Shown here piece after piece: positions 14,124 to 22,274 of a DNA stretch of 24,964 nucleotides (position 1 is its first letter; every line of letters starts with the position of its first letter). The position numbers were made by a program, and so were the translations under genes. The notes under the pieces are model-generated. The model was not told the DNA's origin and did not search any database. It saw nothing but the letters and a program-made list of their open reading frames with translations. The stretch is from a virus, in IMG/VR virus record IMGVR_UViG_3300034524_000185, positions 1 through 24,964 of that record, one strand, 5' to 3'.

Positions 14124-15731
14124 ATGCAACAAACACATGAAAAAGACCATGGCCGCCAGAACCTCCTGTTGAAGCAATATCTGAACAAATATTTCTCCCC
14201 GAACAAGATAGAAGAACTTGTCGGGGAGTTTTCATTTTCAGAGCTTCGCAAGCTGCTTGGCGAGATGGATATAGAATTTTTCGCTTTGTGTTACTTTCCG
14301 AAATACTTTGACAGAAGGTTTGGGCAGTTTCACAAGGAGTTATTTGAAGAACTAAAATATATGCTGGACAATAAAGGGTTGATAGAAGCTTTTGGACTCC
14401 CAAGAGAGCATGGGAAAAGTACAATCAACTCTTTTTTATTCCCGCTGTATTCAACTTTATATAATAAGTCACAGTTTACTTTGATTATATCGGCAACAGA
14501 GCAGGTTGCTCTTCCGTTCCTTGATATGATTAAGGATGAGCTTGAGAATAATCAGTTATTGATTGAGGATTTCGGAATCTATAAGGGCAACCGCTGGAAT
14601 AATAACGAGATATGGATAAGGGGCAGAGGTGGAGTGGACGCCTGTATCATGATTCGAGGGATTGATGGCTCATTAAGGGGAATCCACTTCAAGCAGCATC
14701 GACCCCAACTTGTACTTCTGGATGACCTACTCAAAGATGATACCGCAAAATCGGAAGCTAAGCGTGAACAGGTTAAAAGTACATTTACCGATGTTGTCAT
14801 TCCTATTGGAACAAAGGATACAAATATACTTGTGGTCGGTACCATTCTCCATGAGGAAGACCTGATGGCTGAACTTCTGAAAGGGAAAATCCCAGGAGTC
14901 CGAAGTATTAAGAAATCGGCAGTTATAAGCTTTGCAGAACGAGATGACCTTTGGAGCGAATGGGAATCAATATATAATAACCTTCAGGACTTAGACAGAA
15001 TTGAAACTGCCAAGTCCTTTTTTTATGACCATCAGGAGGAAATGCTACAGGGTACGGAGATTCTGTGGCCGGAATATCTGGACTATTATTACCTTATGTG
15101 CAAGAAACAGGCTATGGGAGACAAATCCTTTTATAAAGAAATGCAGAATGACCCACGTTCTACGGATGATTATATATTTCAGGATATCCAATACTGGGAC
15201 AGGCTTCCTGACTTTGAAGAAATGGAATTGGTGATGTATGTTGACCCTGCAATTAAAGCCGGAAAGAGGAATGACTATTCTGCAATCACTATCCTTGGAA
15301 AGCATATAAAAACAAAACAGAAATATGTTGTGGACGGATGCATATACAGGATGCTTCCTGATGGTCTGTTCCAGATTGCCATAGAAAAGCTTAAGCAATA
15401 TCCCATTGAAAAGATAGGATTTGAAACAACACAGGCACAGAGCTATATGAAGCAGAAGTTTGAAGAGGAACTCTGGAAGAATAAAATATATACTCCTGTG
15501 GAAGAAGTGATAAGCAGGGGGCAAAAGCATGAGAGGATAATCTCCCTTGAGCCGGAAGTTAAAAAAGGGCACATCCTGTTCAATCCTGCCAATATAAGGT
15601 ATAATAATCAGGTGAAGGATTATAATAAATCGGCAAAATATGATGATGCTCCTGATTCATTATATGGTGCAGTACAGTTGATAGAAGGGGTTAAGAGTAT
15701 AAGGTTTTATGATAGGAGTTTATTGTTCTAG
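14124..15731 (+). CDS. terL: Terminase large subunit
   Basis: 535 residues, the DNA-packaging motor and nuclease. The ATPase domain shows Walker A GLPREHGKST (91-100) and Walker B VLLDD (197-201), with VVGT as coupling motif near 237-240. The RNase H-like nuclease has D374 in YVDPA, E434 in IGFETT, and D508/D511 in DDAPDS, the expected acidic triad. AAGGAGG lies five bases before the ATG. It would act with the terminase small subunit 2 kb upstream and the portal downstream. It is flanked on the left by a minus-strand cargo gene and on the right by an Mrr nuclease gene, an unusual interruption of a normally compact module. Confidence 0.93.
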   Translation: MQQTHEKDHGRQNLLLKQYLNKYFSPNKIEELVGEFSFSELRKLLGEMDIEFFALCYFPKYFDRRFGQFHKELFEELKYMLDNKGLIEAFGLPREHGKSTINSFLFPLYSTLYNKSQFTLIISATEQVALPFLDMIKDELENNQLLIEDFGIYKGNRWNNNEIWIRGRGGVDACIMIRGIDGSLRGIHFKQHRPQLVLLDDLLKDDTAKSEAKREQVKSTFTDVVIPIGTKDTNILVVGTILHEEDLMAELLKGKIPGVRSIKKSAVISFAERDDLWSEWESIYNNLQDLDRIETAKSFFYDHQEEMLQGTEILWPEYLDYYYLMCKKQAMGDKSFYKEMQNDPRSTDDYIFQDIQYWDRLPDFEEMELVMYVDPAIKAGKRNDYSAITILGKHIKTKQKYVVDGCIYRMLPDGLFQIAIEKLKQYPIEKIGFETTQAQSYMKQKFEEELWKNKIYTPVEEVISRGQKHERIISLEPEVKKGHILFNPANIRYNNQVKDYNKSAKYDDAPDSLYGAVQLIEGVKSIRFYDRSLLF

Positions 15732-15732
15732 G

Positions 15733-15760
15733 TAGAAATTTCATAAAGTAGAGGTATAAT
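15733..15760 (+). promoter_or_regulatory. Possible promoter for the Mrr-type gene
   Basis: TAGAAA (15733-15738) and a perfect TATAAT (15755-15760) are 16 bases apart, in AT-rich DNA right after the terminase stop. It would give the cargo gene independent expression. Confidence 0.45.
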
Positions 15761-15802
15761 AAGGCATAACATATATTTTTTTATATAAAGAAGGTGTTGG
15801 AT

Positions 15803-16564
15803 TTGTATAACTACTATGAAATAACTAATGAAGATAGAGGAAAAAGATATTTTTTCTCTATAAAAGAAGCAGTGGCTTTAGATGAATATATGAAAGCAGA
15901 ATATAAATGCCAAATCGAAATATATGGAAGAGCTTGGCGTATATGCTATGACGATTATGAAGATGAGTGTATATTTTATAATACAAAACCGGAAATTATT
16001 CTTTTATCTAAAAAAGATGGCAAATGCATAGTTGATATTGGTTTGGCAACAGGAAGTTTGGGAAACGAGTATACCTTGAAGTTCTCTATAGCAGAGCAGG
16101 ATTATTTTCGCATGATAGAGTATGTAAACTTTGTTGAGGATAATTTAGCTTATTTTAAACATTTAGATGATGTTGATGTTAGCTATCATGATAAAGAAAT
16201 TGCAACTTTATCTGGTGAAGAATTTGAAACACTAATAAAAAAGCTATTAGAAAATATGGGTTTCGATGTTTCAATTACCAAAGTTTCGGGAGATGGGGGA
16301 ATAGATTTAATTGCTTATAATCCACAGCCAATTTTTGGTGGTAAAATAGTGGTTCAATGTAAACGATGGAGCGGTCCAGTTGGAGAGCCTGTGATAAGAG
16401 ATTTATATGGTGTAGTTATGTCGGAAAATGCAAATAAAGGAATATTGATAACTAATAGTTATTTTACATCAAGTGCAATTAATTTTTCTAAAGGGAAACA
16501 ATTGGAGTTAATAGATGGAATAGCTTTAGACAAATTACTAGAAAAATATATGCCATCTCACTGA
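15803..16564 (+). CDS. Mrr-type restriction endonuclease
   Basis: 253 residues. The C-terminal half is an Mrr/PD-(D/E)XK domain: SGEEFETLIKKLLENMGF (with E140), then GDGGIDLIAY (D168) and VVQCKRW (Q185, K187), then PVIRDLYG. These are the usual E...D...QxK catalytic residues. The N-terminal 130 residues are a strand-rich domain I do not recognise, possibly a DNA- or signal-sensing part. Known relatives cut modified or foreign DNA, so a role against competing phages is plausible. TTG 15803 is preferred, since AAGAAGG lies about eight bases upstream, while GTG 15794 overlaps that site. The gene is clearly AT-richer than the terminase and portal genes on either side, as expected for inserted cargo. 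Confidence 0.82.
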   Translation: MYNYYEITNEDRGKRYFFSIKEAVALDEYMKAEYKCQIEIYGRAWRICYDDYEDECIFYNTKPEIILLSKKDGKCIVDIGLATGSLGNEYTLKFSIAEQDYFRMIEYVNFVEDNLAYFKHLDDVDVSYHDKEIATLSGEEFETLIKKLLENMGFDVSITKVSGDGGIDLIAYNPQPIFGGKIVVQCKRWSGPVGEPVIRDLYGVVMSENANKGILITNSYFTSSAINFSKGKQLELIDGIALDKLLEKYMPSH

Positions 16565-16598
16565 ATTGGCTATTTTTATGATTACTTAAAAGGGTGTG

Positions 16599-17906
16599 AT
16601 GTATTTGATCATAAATGAAAACTTAATACTGGAGTGCTTGAATGAACTCAACAAAAATGCCAAAGATAAGCAGAGATACAAGGACTACTATGAAGGCAAC
16701 CACTCAATTCTAAAGAACTATCAAATGCAGGATAGCAGGAGCAACATGAAGCTGGTGTTCAATTTTCCACGTAAGTTTGTAGATAATGAAACCGGCTATC
16801 TTCTTGGAAAACCTGTCAATTATGTTTCCAAATCAGATGATAATGAGATTATAGATGCCATCGACAGAAATACGAGCCATTGGGATAAAGAGCATAATAT
16901 AAACCTTCTGAAACAATCTGAAATATATGGTGAAGCCTATGAACTCAACTATATCAATACAGATGGGGAATTCTGCGCAACCATTCTGACACCTATAGAA
17001 GCTTATGTTCTGGAAGATGGCACTGCCGAAAGAAATGTAGTGCTGGCCTTGCATACCTTCACAAAAAAGTTTGATGATAATAAATATCTTGATGTATATA
17101 CTGATTCCGAAATCCGGCATTATGAATTGGGAAGCAGTGGAACGAAGCCTGAGCTTAAATATATCGGCAGCCATGAACATATCTTTGGCAGAGTGCCTGT
17201 AATAGTTTGCCCTGCCAATAACGAAAGGAAAAGCGGATTCCAAGATGTAGTCAGTTTGTTTGATGCGTATAATGCCATAAATTCCGATTTAGTCAATGAA
17301 ATTGCCGACCACAGAAATGCTTATCTTGTCATTGAAAACGCCAAAATTGAGGAAGAGGACTTGCTGAAAATGAAATCTATGGGAATTATCCAGGTCCCTA
17401 ACCAAGCGAAAGTTTACTGGCTGACCAAAGATATCAATGACAGCTTTGTTAAAAATGAACTTGACAATATTGAAAGAAAAATATTTGACCTGATGGACGA
17501 GGTTAATTTCAACGAGAACTGGGCTGCCAACACCTCATCACTGGCACTTCGCAATAAGCTCTTGAACCTGGAGAACAGGGTTGCCATGAGGGAAGCCATC
17601 ATGGAGAAGGTTATCAGGCAAAGGCTCAAGAACCTGTTTGTGTATCTAAAAAAGAAGGAGGGTAAATCCTATGACTACAGGGATGTTGCGGTTAAATTTA
17701 CAAGGAACCTTCCTACCGATTTGACAGGGCTTGCCGATGTTATAACGAAACTCAAAGATGTATGCTCAAAAGAAACGCTTCTTACTCTCCTGCCGTTTGT
17801 TGAAAATCCAAAAGTTGAGCTTGAAAAATACTATTTTGAAAAAAGACGTTCTGGTACTATTCCTGAAGGTAACATTTCATCGGTTCAAAATCAGGTTATT
17901 GTATAA
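16599..17906 (+). CDS. Portal protein (SPP1 gp6-like)
   Basis: 435 residues. It forms the dodecameric ring at one capsid vertex through which DNA enters. Recognisable parts are the N-terminal RYKDYYEGNHSI, KLVFNFPRKFVDNETGYLLG (a strongly conserved segment in SPP1-type portals), a central EAYELNYI/DG strand region, and a long helical part (about 280-345) containing SSLALRNKLL. Length is typical for compact portals. AAAAGGG lies just upstream; GTG 16596, ATG 16599 and TTG 16605 are all possible starts. No head-morphogenesis (Mu F-like) protein follows, which is usual in many SPP1-like modules, so its absence may be real. Confidence 0.9.
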   Translation: MYLIINENLILECLNELNKNAKDKQRYKDYYEGNHSILKNYQMQDSRSNMKLVFNFPRKFVDNETGYLLGKPVNYVSKSDDNEIIDAIDRNTSHWDKEHNINLLKQSEIYGEAYELNYINTDGEFCATILTPIEAYVLEDGTAERNVVLALHTFTKKFDDNKYLDVYTDSEIRHYELGSSGTKPELKYIGSHEHIFGRVPVIVCPANNERKSGFQDVVSLFDAYNAINSDLVNEIADHRNAYLVIENAKIEEEDLLKMKSMGIIQVPNQAKVYWLTKDINDSFVKNELDNIERKIFDLMDEVNFNENWAANTSSLALRNKLLNLENRVAMREAIMEKVIRQRLKNLFVYLKKKEGKSYDYRDVAVKFTRNLPTDLTGLADVITKLKDVCSKETLLTLLPFVENPKVELEKYYFEKRRSGTIPEGNISSVQNQVIV

Positions 17907-17933
17907 ATAAACAATTTAAGCCTTTATTTTTAT

Positions 17934-17966
17934 CGGGTAGGGTAATTATACTACCTGTCTTTTTTA
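17934..17966 (+). terminator. Intrinsic terminator between portal and the Cys-rich gene
   Basis: CGGGTAG (17934-17940) pairs with CTACCTG (17951-17957) with one wobble, loop of ten, then TCTTTTTT. It interrupts the head operon, so either read-through or a second promoter in 17967-18090 is needed; no clear promoter is seen there. Confidence 0.65.
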
Positions 17967-18104
17967 TGCTTTAAGAAATAAAAAATCCAATATTTCATTT
18001 AACTCAAAAAATGCCATGAACTGCTTGAAATAAGTGGATTTGTGGCTGTTTTTACATAGAAATTAATTTGCCCGTTTTTATAGGGGATTGGAGGTACGGT
18101 TTGT

Positions 18105-18263
18105 GTGGCAAGATTGAGCAATTTGGTAAAGGAGGACATGGGCTTCTGGATTAATGCTAATGGAGAAATCCAGTACCATAAAAAGTGTGCAAGATGCAGG
18201 CACAAGTGCAAACAATCTTTCAGGTGTGTGGATGTAATATGCCAACGCTATGAAAGAAGGTAA
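18105..18263 (+). CDS. Cys-rich small protein between portal and scaffold
   Basis: A 52-residue protein starting at GTG 18105, ten bases after TTGGAGG (18088-18094). The second half carries five cysteines and a His in KKCARCRHKCKQSFRCVDVI followed by CQRYE, a likely zinc-binding knot. Small Cys-rich proteins occur at this place in some clostridial phage head modules, but I know of no assigned function. A zinc-stabilised structural or regulatory role is only inferred. The frame, ribosome binding site and Cys spacing make it more than a chance ORF. Confidence 0.55.
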   Translation: MARLSNLVKEDMGFWINANGEIQYHKKCARCRHKCKQSFRCVDVICQRYERR

Positions 18264-18358
18264 ATAGATTGTCCTGGGCATGACGTTAAACTGCCCTAAT
18301 ATTATGCGTGTCTGGGCTTAATGGTCAGATGTGTAAAATGAAAGGAGATTTATATACT

Positions 18359-18943
18359 ATGACATTCGAAGAAGTAAAAAAGTACATGGATGAAAACAAA
18401 ACCTCAGATGAGGTGAAAGCATACCTTCAGGGCTTAATGAGTGTTGAAGGGGTGCAGAAGTTTCTTTCTGAAAATGAGGAAGGCAGGAGATGGTTCGACA
18501 GCGAAAAGGACAAACACCTTGAAAAGGGTTTAAAAACCTGGAAGGACAACAACCTGCAAAGAGAGATTGACAAAAAGATAAAAGAGCTTTATCCGGAAGA
18601 ATCCGAGGAAAAGAAGCAGCTTCGGGAATTGACAGCCAAGATTGAAAGGATGGAGCTTGAAAAACAGAGGGAGATATTAAAGAATAAAGCCCTCACTATC
18701 GCTTCCGAAAAGAAGCTTCCAATCAATAAGATAGCTGACTTGTTCATTGCGGAGGATGAGGAAGCTACAGTTGCTAATATTAGCAGGTTTGAGGAGATAT
18801 TCAACACCTCGGTTCAGGCTGCTGTGGAAGAAAGGCTCAAAAGTAACGGGTATAATCCGCCGCAGAATAACAGCAATCAGAACAACAAGCCTAAAAGCCT
18901 TAATGAAGCGTTAAAACAGTATTATTCCAACCAAAACAAGTAA
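18359..18943 (+). CDS. Capsid scaffolding protein (DUF4355 type)
   Basis: 194 residues. AAAGGAG (18341-18347) precedes ATG 18359; the frame is open further upstream to 18308 but that would include non-coding leader. The protein is highly charged and helical: an N-terminal helical domain, a central coiled coil rich in Glu and Lys (about 85-125), and a C-terminal Asn/Gln-rich linker (NPPQNNSNQNN) with a short helix ending in KQYYSNQNK. That architecture, and its position directly before the major capsid gene, fit DUF4355-type scaffold proteins, which guide capsid assembly and leave the head before DNA is packed. No protease domain is present, so it would not be cut by itself. Confidence 0.82.
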   Translation: MTFEEVKKYMDENKTSDEVKAYLQGLMSVEGVQKFLSENEEGRRWFDSEKDKHLEKGLKTWKDNNLQREIDKKIKELYPEESEEKKQLRELTAKIERMELEKQREILKNKALTIASEKKLPINKIADLFIAEDEEATVANISRFEEIFNTSVQAAVEERLKSNGYNPPQNNSNQNNKPKSLNEALKQYYSNQNK

Positions 18944-18965
18944 AATTTGAAAGGAGATTGATTTT

Positions 18966-19946
18966 ATGATTATATTAGCACAGGCAAAATTAAACACACA
19001 GGATGATATTCAGGCAGGGGTTATAGATGAATTCAGAAAAAGTTCATTCATACTGGACAACATGCCCTTTGATGACGCTGTTACCCCTGGGACAAATGGC
19101 GCAACACTCACATACGGGTACACAAGGCTGATCACACAGCCGACAGCGGCTTTCAGGGCCATCAACAGCGAATATACCCCGCAGGAAGTTGAAAAGCAGA
19201 GGTATACGGTTGAGTTAAAGCCCTTCGGCGGTTCCTTCCAGATCGACAGGGTTATCGCAAGCACAGGTGGATTAGTGGATGAAGTAAACCTTCAGGTTCA
19301 GCAGAAGGTGAAAGCAGCAAGGGCATTATTTCATGACACCATCATCAATGGCGATTCTGCTGTGGATGCCAATTCCTTTGACGGGCTCAATAAAGCAATC
19401 ACAGGCTCCAGCACAGAGTTTAACACTGGAGCATATATAGACCTGTCAACATCCTCGGCAGTAGATACCAACTATAAGCAATTCCTTGACCTGCTGGATG
19501 AGTTCCTCTCTAATCTTGACGGGAAGCCGACATTCCTTGGGGGGAATTCAAAACTCATCACTAAAATCAAAGCAGTAGCAAGAAGGGCAGGATACCTCAC
19601 TCAGAGCGAGGATGCATTCGGCAGGAAGGTAGATGCCTATGACGGAATTGTACTGGTTGACCTTGGAGCGAAAGCAGGAAGCAATGACCCTGTTGTATCT
19701 ATTGTAGATACAAGGAAACCAAACGGTACTGATGTAGTGACAGGCCTTACCGACCTTTATGCAGCAAGATTGGCTCTTGATGGATTCCATGCCGTATCCC
19801 TTGCAAATCAGGACTTGGTGAAGATATGGCTTCCCGACTTTTCTACAGCCGGAGCCGTAAAGAACGGAGAAGTGGAAATGGTGGCGGCTGTTGCATTAAA
19901 GGCAACAAAGAGTGCAGGGGTATTCAGGAACATTAAAGTAGCATGA
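18966..19946 (+). CDS. Major capsid protein (HK97 fold)
   Basis: 326 residues, preceded by AAAGGAG and 22 bases after the scaffold gene. It begins with a short helical arm, then TLTYGYTRL and a long strand/loop with EVEKQRYTVELKPFGGSF (E-loop-like), then QIDRVIAS, a spine helix VQQKVKAARALFHDTIINGD, and the P-domain. LARLALDGFHAVSL-type and WLPDFS segments close the A-domain. The pattern fits HK97-fold capsid proteins of siphovirus-like modules, with no N-terminal delta domain, as expected where a separate scaffold is encoded. The last four bases overlap an upstream ATG of the next frame, typical of tight phage operons. Confidence 0.88.
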   Translation: MIILAQAKLNTQDDIQAGVIDEFRKSSFILDNMPFDDAVTPGTNGATLTYGYTRLITQPTAAFRAINSEYTPQEVEKQRYTVELKPFGGSFQIDRVIASTGGLVDEVNLQVQQKVKAARALFHDTIINGDSAVDANSFDGLNKAITGSSTEFNTGAYIDLSTSSAVDTNYKQFLDLLDEFLSNLDGKPTFLGGNSKLITKIKAVARRAGYLTQSEDAFGRKVDAYDGIVLVDLGAKAGSNDPVVSIVDTRKPNGTDVVTGLTDLYAARLALDGFHAVSLANQDLVKIWLPDFSTAGAVKNGEVEMVAAVALKATKSAGVFRNIKVA

Positions 19947-19960
19947 CGGAGGTATTGGCT

Positions 19961-20260
19961 ATGGCAAGGATATATTCGAAAAATAAGCAATACAACGGTA
20001 TATCCGCCGGTATAAACTTTGTAAACGGGGTAGGGGTTACTGATGACCCTTACCTTGTTTCCTGGTTTATAGAACATGGTTATACCGTAGAAGAAGAGAA
20101 AAAAGAAATAAAAAATTATGAGGACATGACCTATAAGGAATTAACGGATTATGCAAAAGAGCGTGGGTTTAACGGAATCGGGTATAAAAAGGAACAGCTA
20201 ATTCAGGCATTATATGATTTGGACAAAAAAGAAGATAAAATAAGGAAAACGGAGGGATAA
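19961..20260 (+). CDS. Small head protein with SAP/HeH-like domain
   Basis: 99 residues. The N-terminal half (YNGISAGINFVNGVGVTDD, then WFIEHGYTVEE) is a short module often found after capsid genes. The C-terminal half, MTYKELTDYAKERGF, GYKKEQLIQAL, is a helix-extended-loop-helix (SAP/LEM-like) fold that can bind DNA. ATG 19961 follows CGGAGG at eight bases; the ATG at 19943 overlaps the capsid stop and is upstream of that site. The position suggests a role at the capsid/DNA interface, which is inferred only. Confidence 0.68.
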   Translation: MARIYSKNKQYNGISAGINFVNGVGVTDDPYLVSWFIEHGYTVEEEKKEIKNYEDMTYKELTDYAKERGFNGIGYKKEQLIQALYDLDKKEDKIRKTEG

Positions 20261-20263
20261 CCT

Positions 20264-20563
20264 GTGCTTGAAATCGTAAAAATGCTGCTTGGCATGGATA
20301 TTTCAGACACATCGAAAGACAACCTGCTCAACCATTTCATTAAGAAAGCTACAGATATTATCTTGGGCTACTGCAATATAGATGCGCTGCCCGAACAGTA
20401 TCATGATGTGGCTGCCGACCTTGCAGTTTTCCTCTATAACAACAGGGATTTAGAAGGGATAACAAAGAAAACGGAAGGGGAGAAAAGCCTCACAATCATA
20501 AATGCTATTCCCGAATCCATCAGGCTTGCGCTTCCGCCTCCAAGGATAAGGGTGGTAGGCTGA
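20264..20563 (+). CDS. Head-tail connector, gp6-like (DNA-packaging adaptor)
   Basis: 99 residues. It has the helical layout of phage gp6/gp15-type adaptor proteins: an N-terminal helix with DISDTSKDNLLNHFIKKA, a second helix around DIILGYCNIDALPEQYHDV, and AADLAVFLYNN near the middle. These proteins extend the portal ring after packaging. GTG 20264 has CGGAGGG (20250-20256) seven bases upstream, and the gene follows its predecessor by three bases. The adaptor is the last clearly head-type joint; a stopper or tail-joining protein would normally follow. Confidence 0.75.
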   Translation: MLEIVKMLLGMDISDTSKDNLLNHFIKKATDIILGYCNIDALPEQYHDVAADLAVFLYNNRDLEGITKKTEGEKSLTIINAIPESIRLALPPPRIRVVG

Positions 20564-20564
20564 T

Positions 20565-20840
20565 ATGTTTTATAATACCTTGATAAAAATATATTCAAAT
20601 CTTGACCCTAATTCCTATATAAAATCCTTTTATGCCGATGTTCAGCCTTATTTAAAAAGCATGATGTTTGAAGATGGTTTTGAAATAAACATAACCAGGA
20701 GGGTTTTCTGTGATATTGAAAACTCCATTAGTATACATAGCTATATGGAAATTGAAAATGAAAAATACAAGGTGATGGATATCAAAAAGTGGGACAGCTA
20801 CATGGAAGTTTACCTGTACAAGTTGAAAAGGCAGGTGTAA
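20565..20840 (+). CDS. Probable head-closure (stopper-like) protein
   Basis: 91 residues, ATG one base after the previous stop. It is strand-rich: YNTLIKIYSNLDP, then FEDGFEINITRRVFCDIE, and IENEKYKVMDIKKWDSYMEVYLYKL. The last segment, in which a value is 'derived' from a measured one, matches the end of SPP1 gp16/gp17-type and related head-tail adaptor proteins, where a short beta barrel closes the connector. No catalytic residues are expected. The call rests on size, fold impression and position. Confidence 0.55.
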   Translation: MFYNTLIKIYSNLDPNSYIKSFYADVQPYLKSMMFEDGFEINITRRVFCDIENSISIHSYMEIENEKYKVMDIKKWDSYMEVYLYKLKRQV

Positions 20841-20844
20841 ACAT

Positions 20845-21993
20845 ATGAACAAAATTGACGACATGATAGACTTTTTCCTTTATGAAAAGGGGGAAAGCAT
20901 TAAAATAAACGGGACAGATGAGGCTGCCCTGATCGTAGATGCTGCCGACAAACTCACTTATTACGATGATAAAATAATTAGGTGCAAGTGCCAGATCAGG
21001 ACAGGGGATATAGTGGAATATAACAACTTGAAATATATGATTATCAGCCAGATTGACAGGGAAGAAAACTCATACAGGGCAAGGATGAGGAAATGCAGCT
21101 GCAGGATAGCTTTTAACTGGTCGGGCAATATTAAGTGGTTTGACTGCATTGAAGAGAGCAAGGTATTCGATATCACTTCAGGGAATTATATATCGGTAGC
21201 TTCAGGGAATATTTATGTAACAGTGCAATATAACCCTGATACAAGAAATATCGCATTAAACCAGAGATTTTACGTAACCAATCAGCCATTTAAGGTTACT
21301 GGAATAGACAAATCCCAGGAAGGGCTTATAAAATTAAACTGTACACTGGATGCAATAAGCACAACATATGACGATGTTGAGAACAATATTGCCGACCGCT
21401 GGAAATATGAAACATTGCATGCATACACACTGACCATCAATAACGGGGATGCGGCCAATGTCCTTATAAATGATATCATACAGTTGAATGTAACCGTTAC
21501 GGATAACGGAACTGCCGTAACCAATCCTACGGTAACCTTTACATCCAGTGATCCTAACTGTGTAAGCGTGGATAATACGGGAAAGGTTATGGGAATCGCA
21601 CTGGGACAGGCTGTAATTACAGCAAAGCTTACATATCAAGATACAGTTACAGATTCCATTACAATAACTACAGTAGAAACCTTAGCACACAACTATTCAA
21701 TCACCATAGCGGGAAGCAGTACGGTGAAACTGGGACAAAGCCAATCCTATGTAGCACACATATATGATAATGGAAATGAAGTGTTTGACAAATCCGTTGC
21801 ATGGTCTATCCGCAATCAGGACGGGACTTCAACGCTATATGCTTCCATTACAGCGTCAACAGGGAACAGCGCAACCGTAAAGGCAGCAAGCAGCTCTGCC
21901 TACCTGAATAAATATGTGGTCTTGACAGCCACGTTATCGGATGATTCTACAGTATTTAAGGAATTCAATATTCAGATAAAAAGTTTGTTTTAA
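20845..21993 (+). CDS. Connector-like protein with two bacterial Ig-like (BIG2) domains
   Basis: 382 residues. The first about 180 resemble a head-tail joining/closure protein: it starts INDDMID-like (MNKIDDMIDFFLYEKGE), then CKCQIRTGDIVEYNNLKYMII and SYRARMRKCSCRI. After residue about 190 come two Ig-like domains of the BIG2 kind, the first with TFTSSDPNCVSVDNTGKVMG and ITAKLTY, the second with TVKLGQSQSYVAHI and TVKAASSS. BIG2 domains often bind surface glycans or proteins, so the protein may decorate the head-tail junction or adhere to a host or helper component. AAAGGCAGGTG precedes the ATG. It is the last structural gene, where a tail gene would otherwise begin. Confidence 0.65.
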   Translation: MNKIDDMIDFFLYEKGESIKINGTDEAALIVDAADKLTYYDDKIIRCKCQIRTGDIVEYNNLKYMIISQIDREENSYRARMRKCSCRIAFNWSGNIKWFDCIEESKVFDITSGNYISVASGNIYVTVQYNPDTRNIALNQRFYVTNQPFKVTGIDKSQEGLIKLNCTLDAISTTYDDVENNIADRWKYETLHAYTLTINNGDAANVLINDIIQLNVTVTDNGTAVTNPTVTFTSSDPNCVSVDNTGKVMGIALGQAVITAKLTYQDTVTDSITITTVETLAHNYSITIAGSSTVKLGQSQSYVAHIYDNGNEVFDKSVAWSIRNQDGTSTLYASITASTGNSATVKAASSSAYLNKYVVLTATLSDDSTVFKEFNIQIKSLF

Positions 21994-22027
21994 CAGGGGC
22001 TTACCTTCCGGCAAGCCCCTTTCATAT
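21994..22027 (+). terminator. Strong terminator closing the head module
   Basis: AGGGGCTT (21995-22002) pairs perfectly with AAGCCCCT (22013-22020) with a ten-base loop, followed by TTTCATAT. It ends the structural operon directly before the integration genes. Confidence 0.75.
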
Positions 22028-22058
22028 ATGGGTTTAATGAAGGGGGACAAGAGATTAT

Positions 22059-22211
22059 ATGATAAATGAAGCGAATATCAATTATAGATTGAGTTTACAT
22101 ATATTAAATACATTAAAGAAAAACAACCTTATAACACAAGAGGAATTTGAAGCCATAGATTTAGAAAACAAAAAATCCTTCAAAGCATTGGAATATCAAG
22201 TTTTGACTTGA
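22059..22211 (+). CDS. SHOCT-like small protein before the serine recombinase
   Basis: 50 residues, with GGGGG (22042-22046) 12 bases before the ATG. The pattern NYRLSLHILNTLKKNNLITQ EEFEAID is the short amphipathic helix plus 'L...G/N-LIT.eEF..I' loop of SHOCT-type proteins. Genes of this type often sit immediately before large serine recombinases in Firmicute elements, as here (63-base gap). A recombination-directionality or accessory role is possible but not shown. Confidence 0.65.
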   Translation: MINEANINYRLSLHILNTLKKNNLITQEEFEAIDLENKKSFKALEYQVLT

Positions 22212-22274
22212 TTAATGCCCCAAGCGATTATATCATGTGACCACAAAAAGAATATATTCGAAAGGGAGGATTTT

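Noticed and set aside
14050-14424. Upstream extension of the minus-strand membrane gene
   Set aside because: It would run antisense through the start of the large terminase gene; a good ribosome binding site and paired ATGs exist at 14046-14049.
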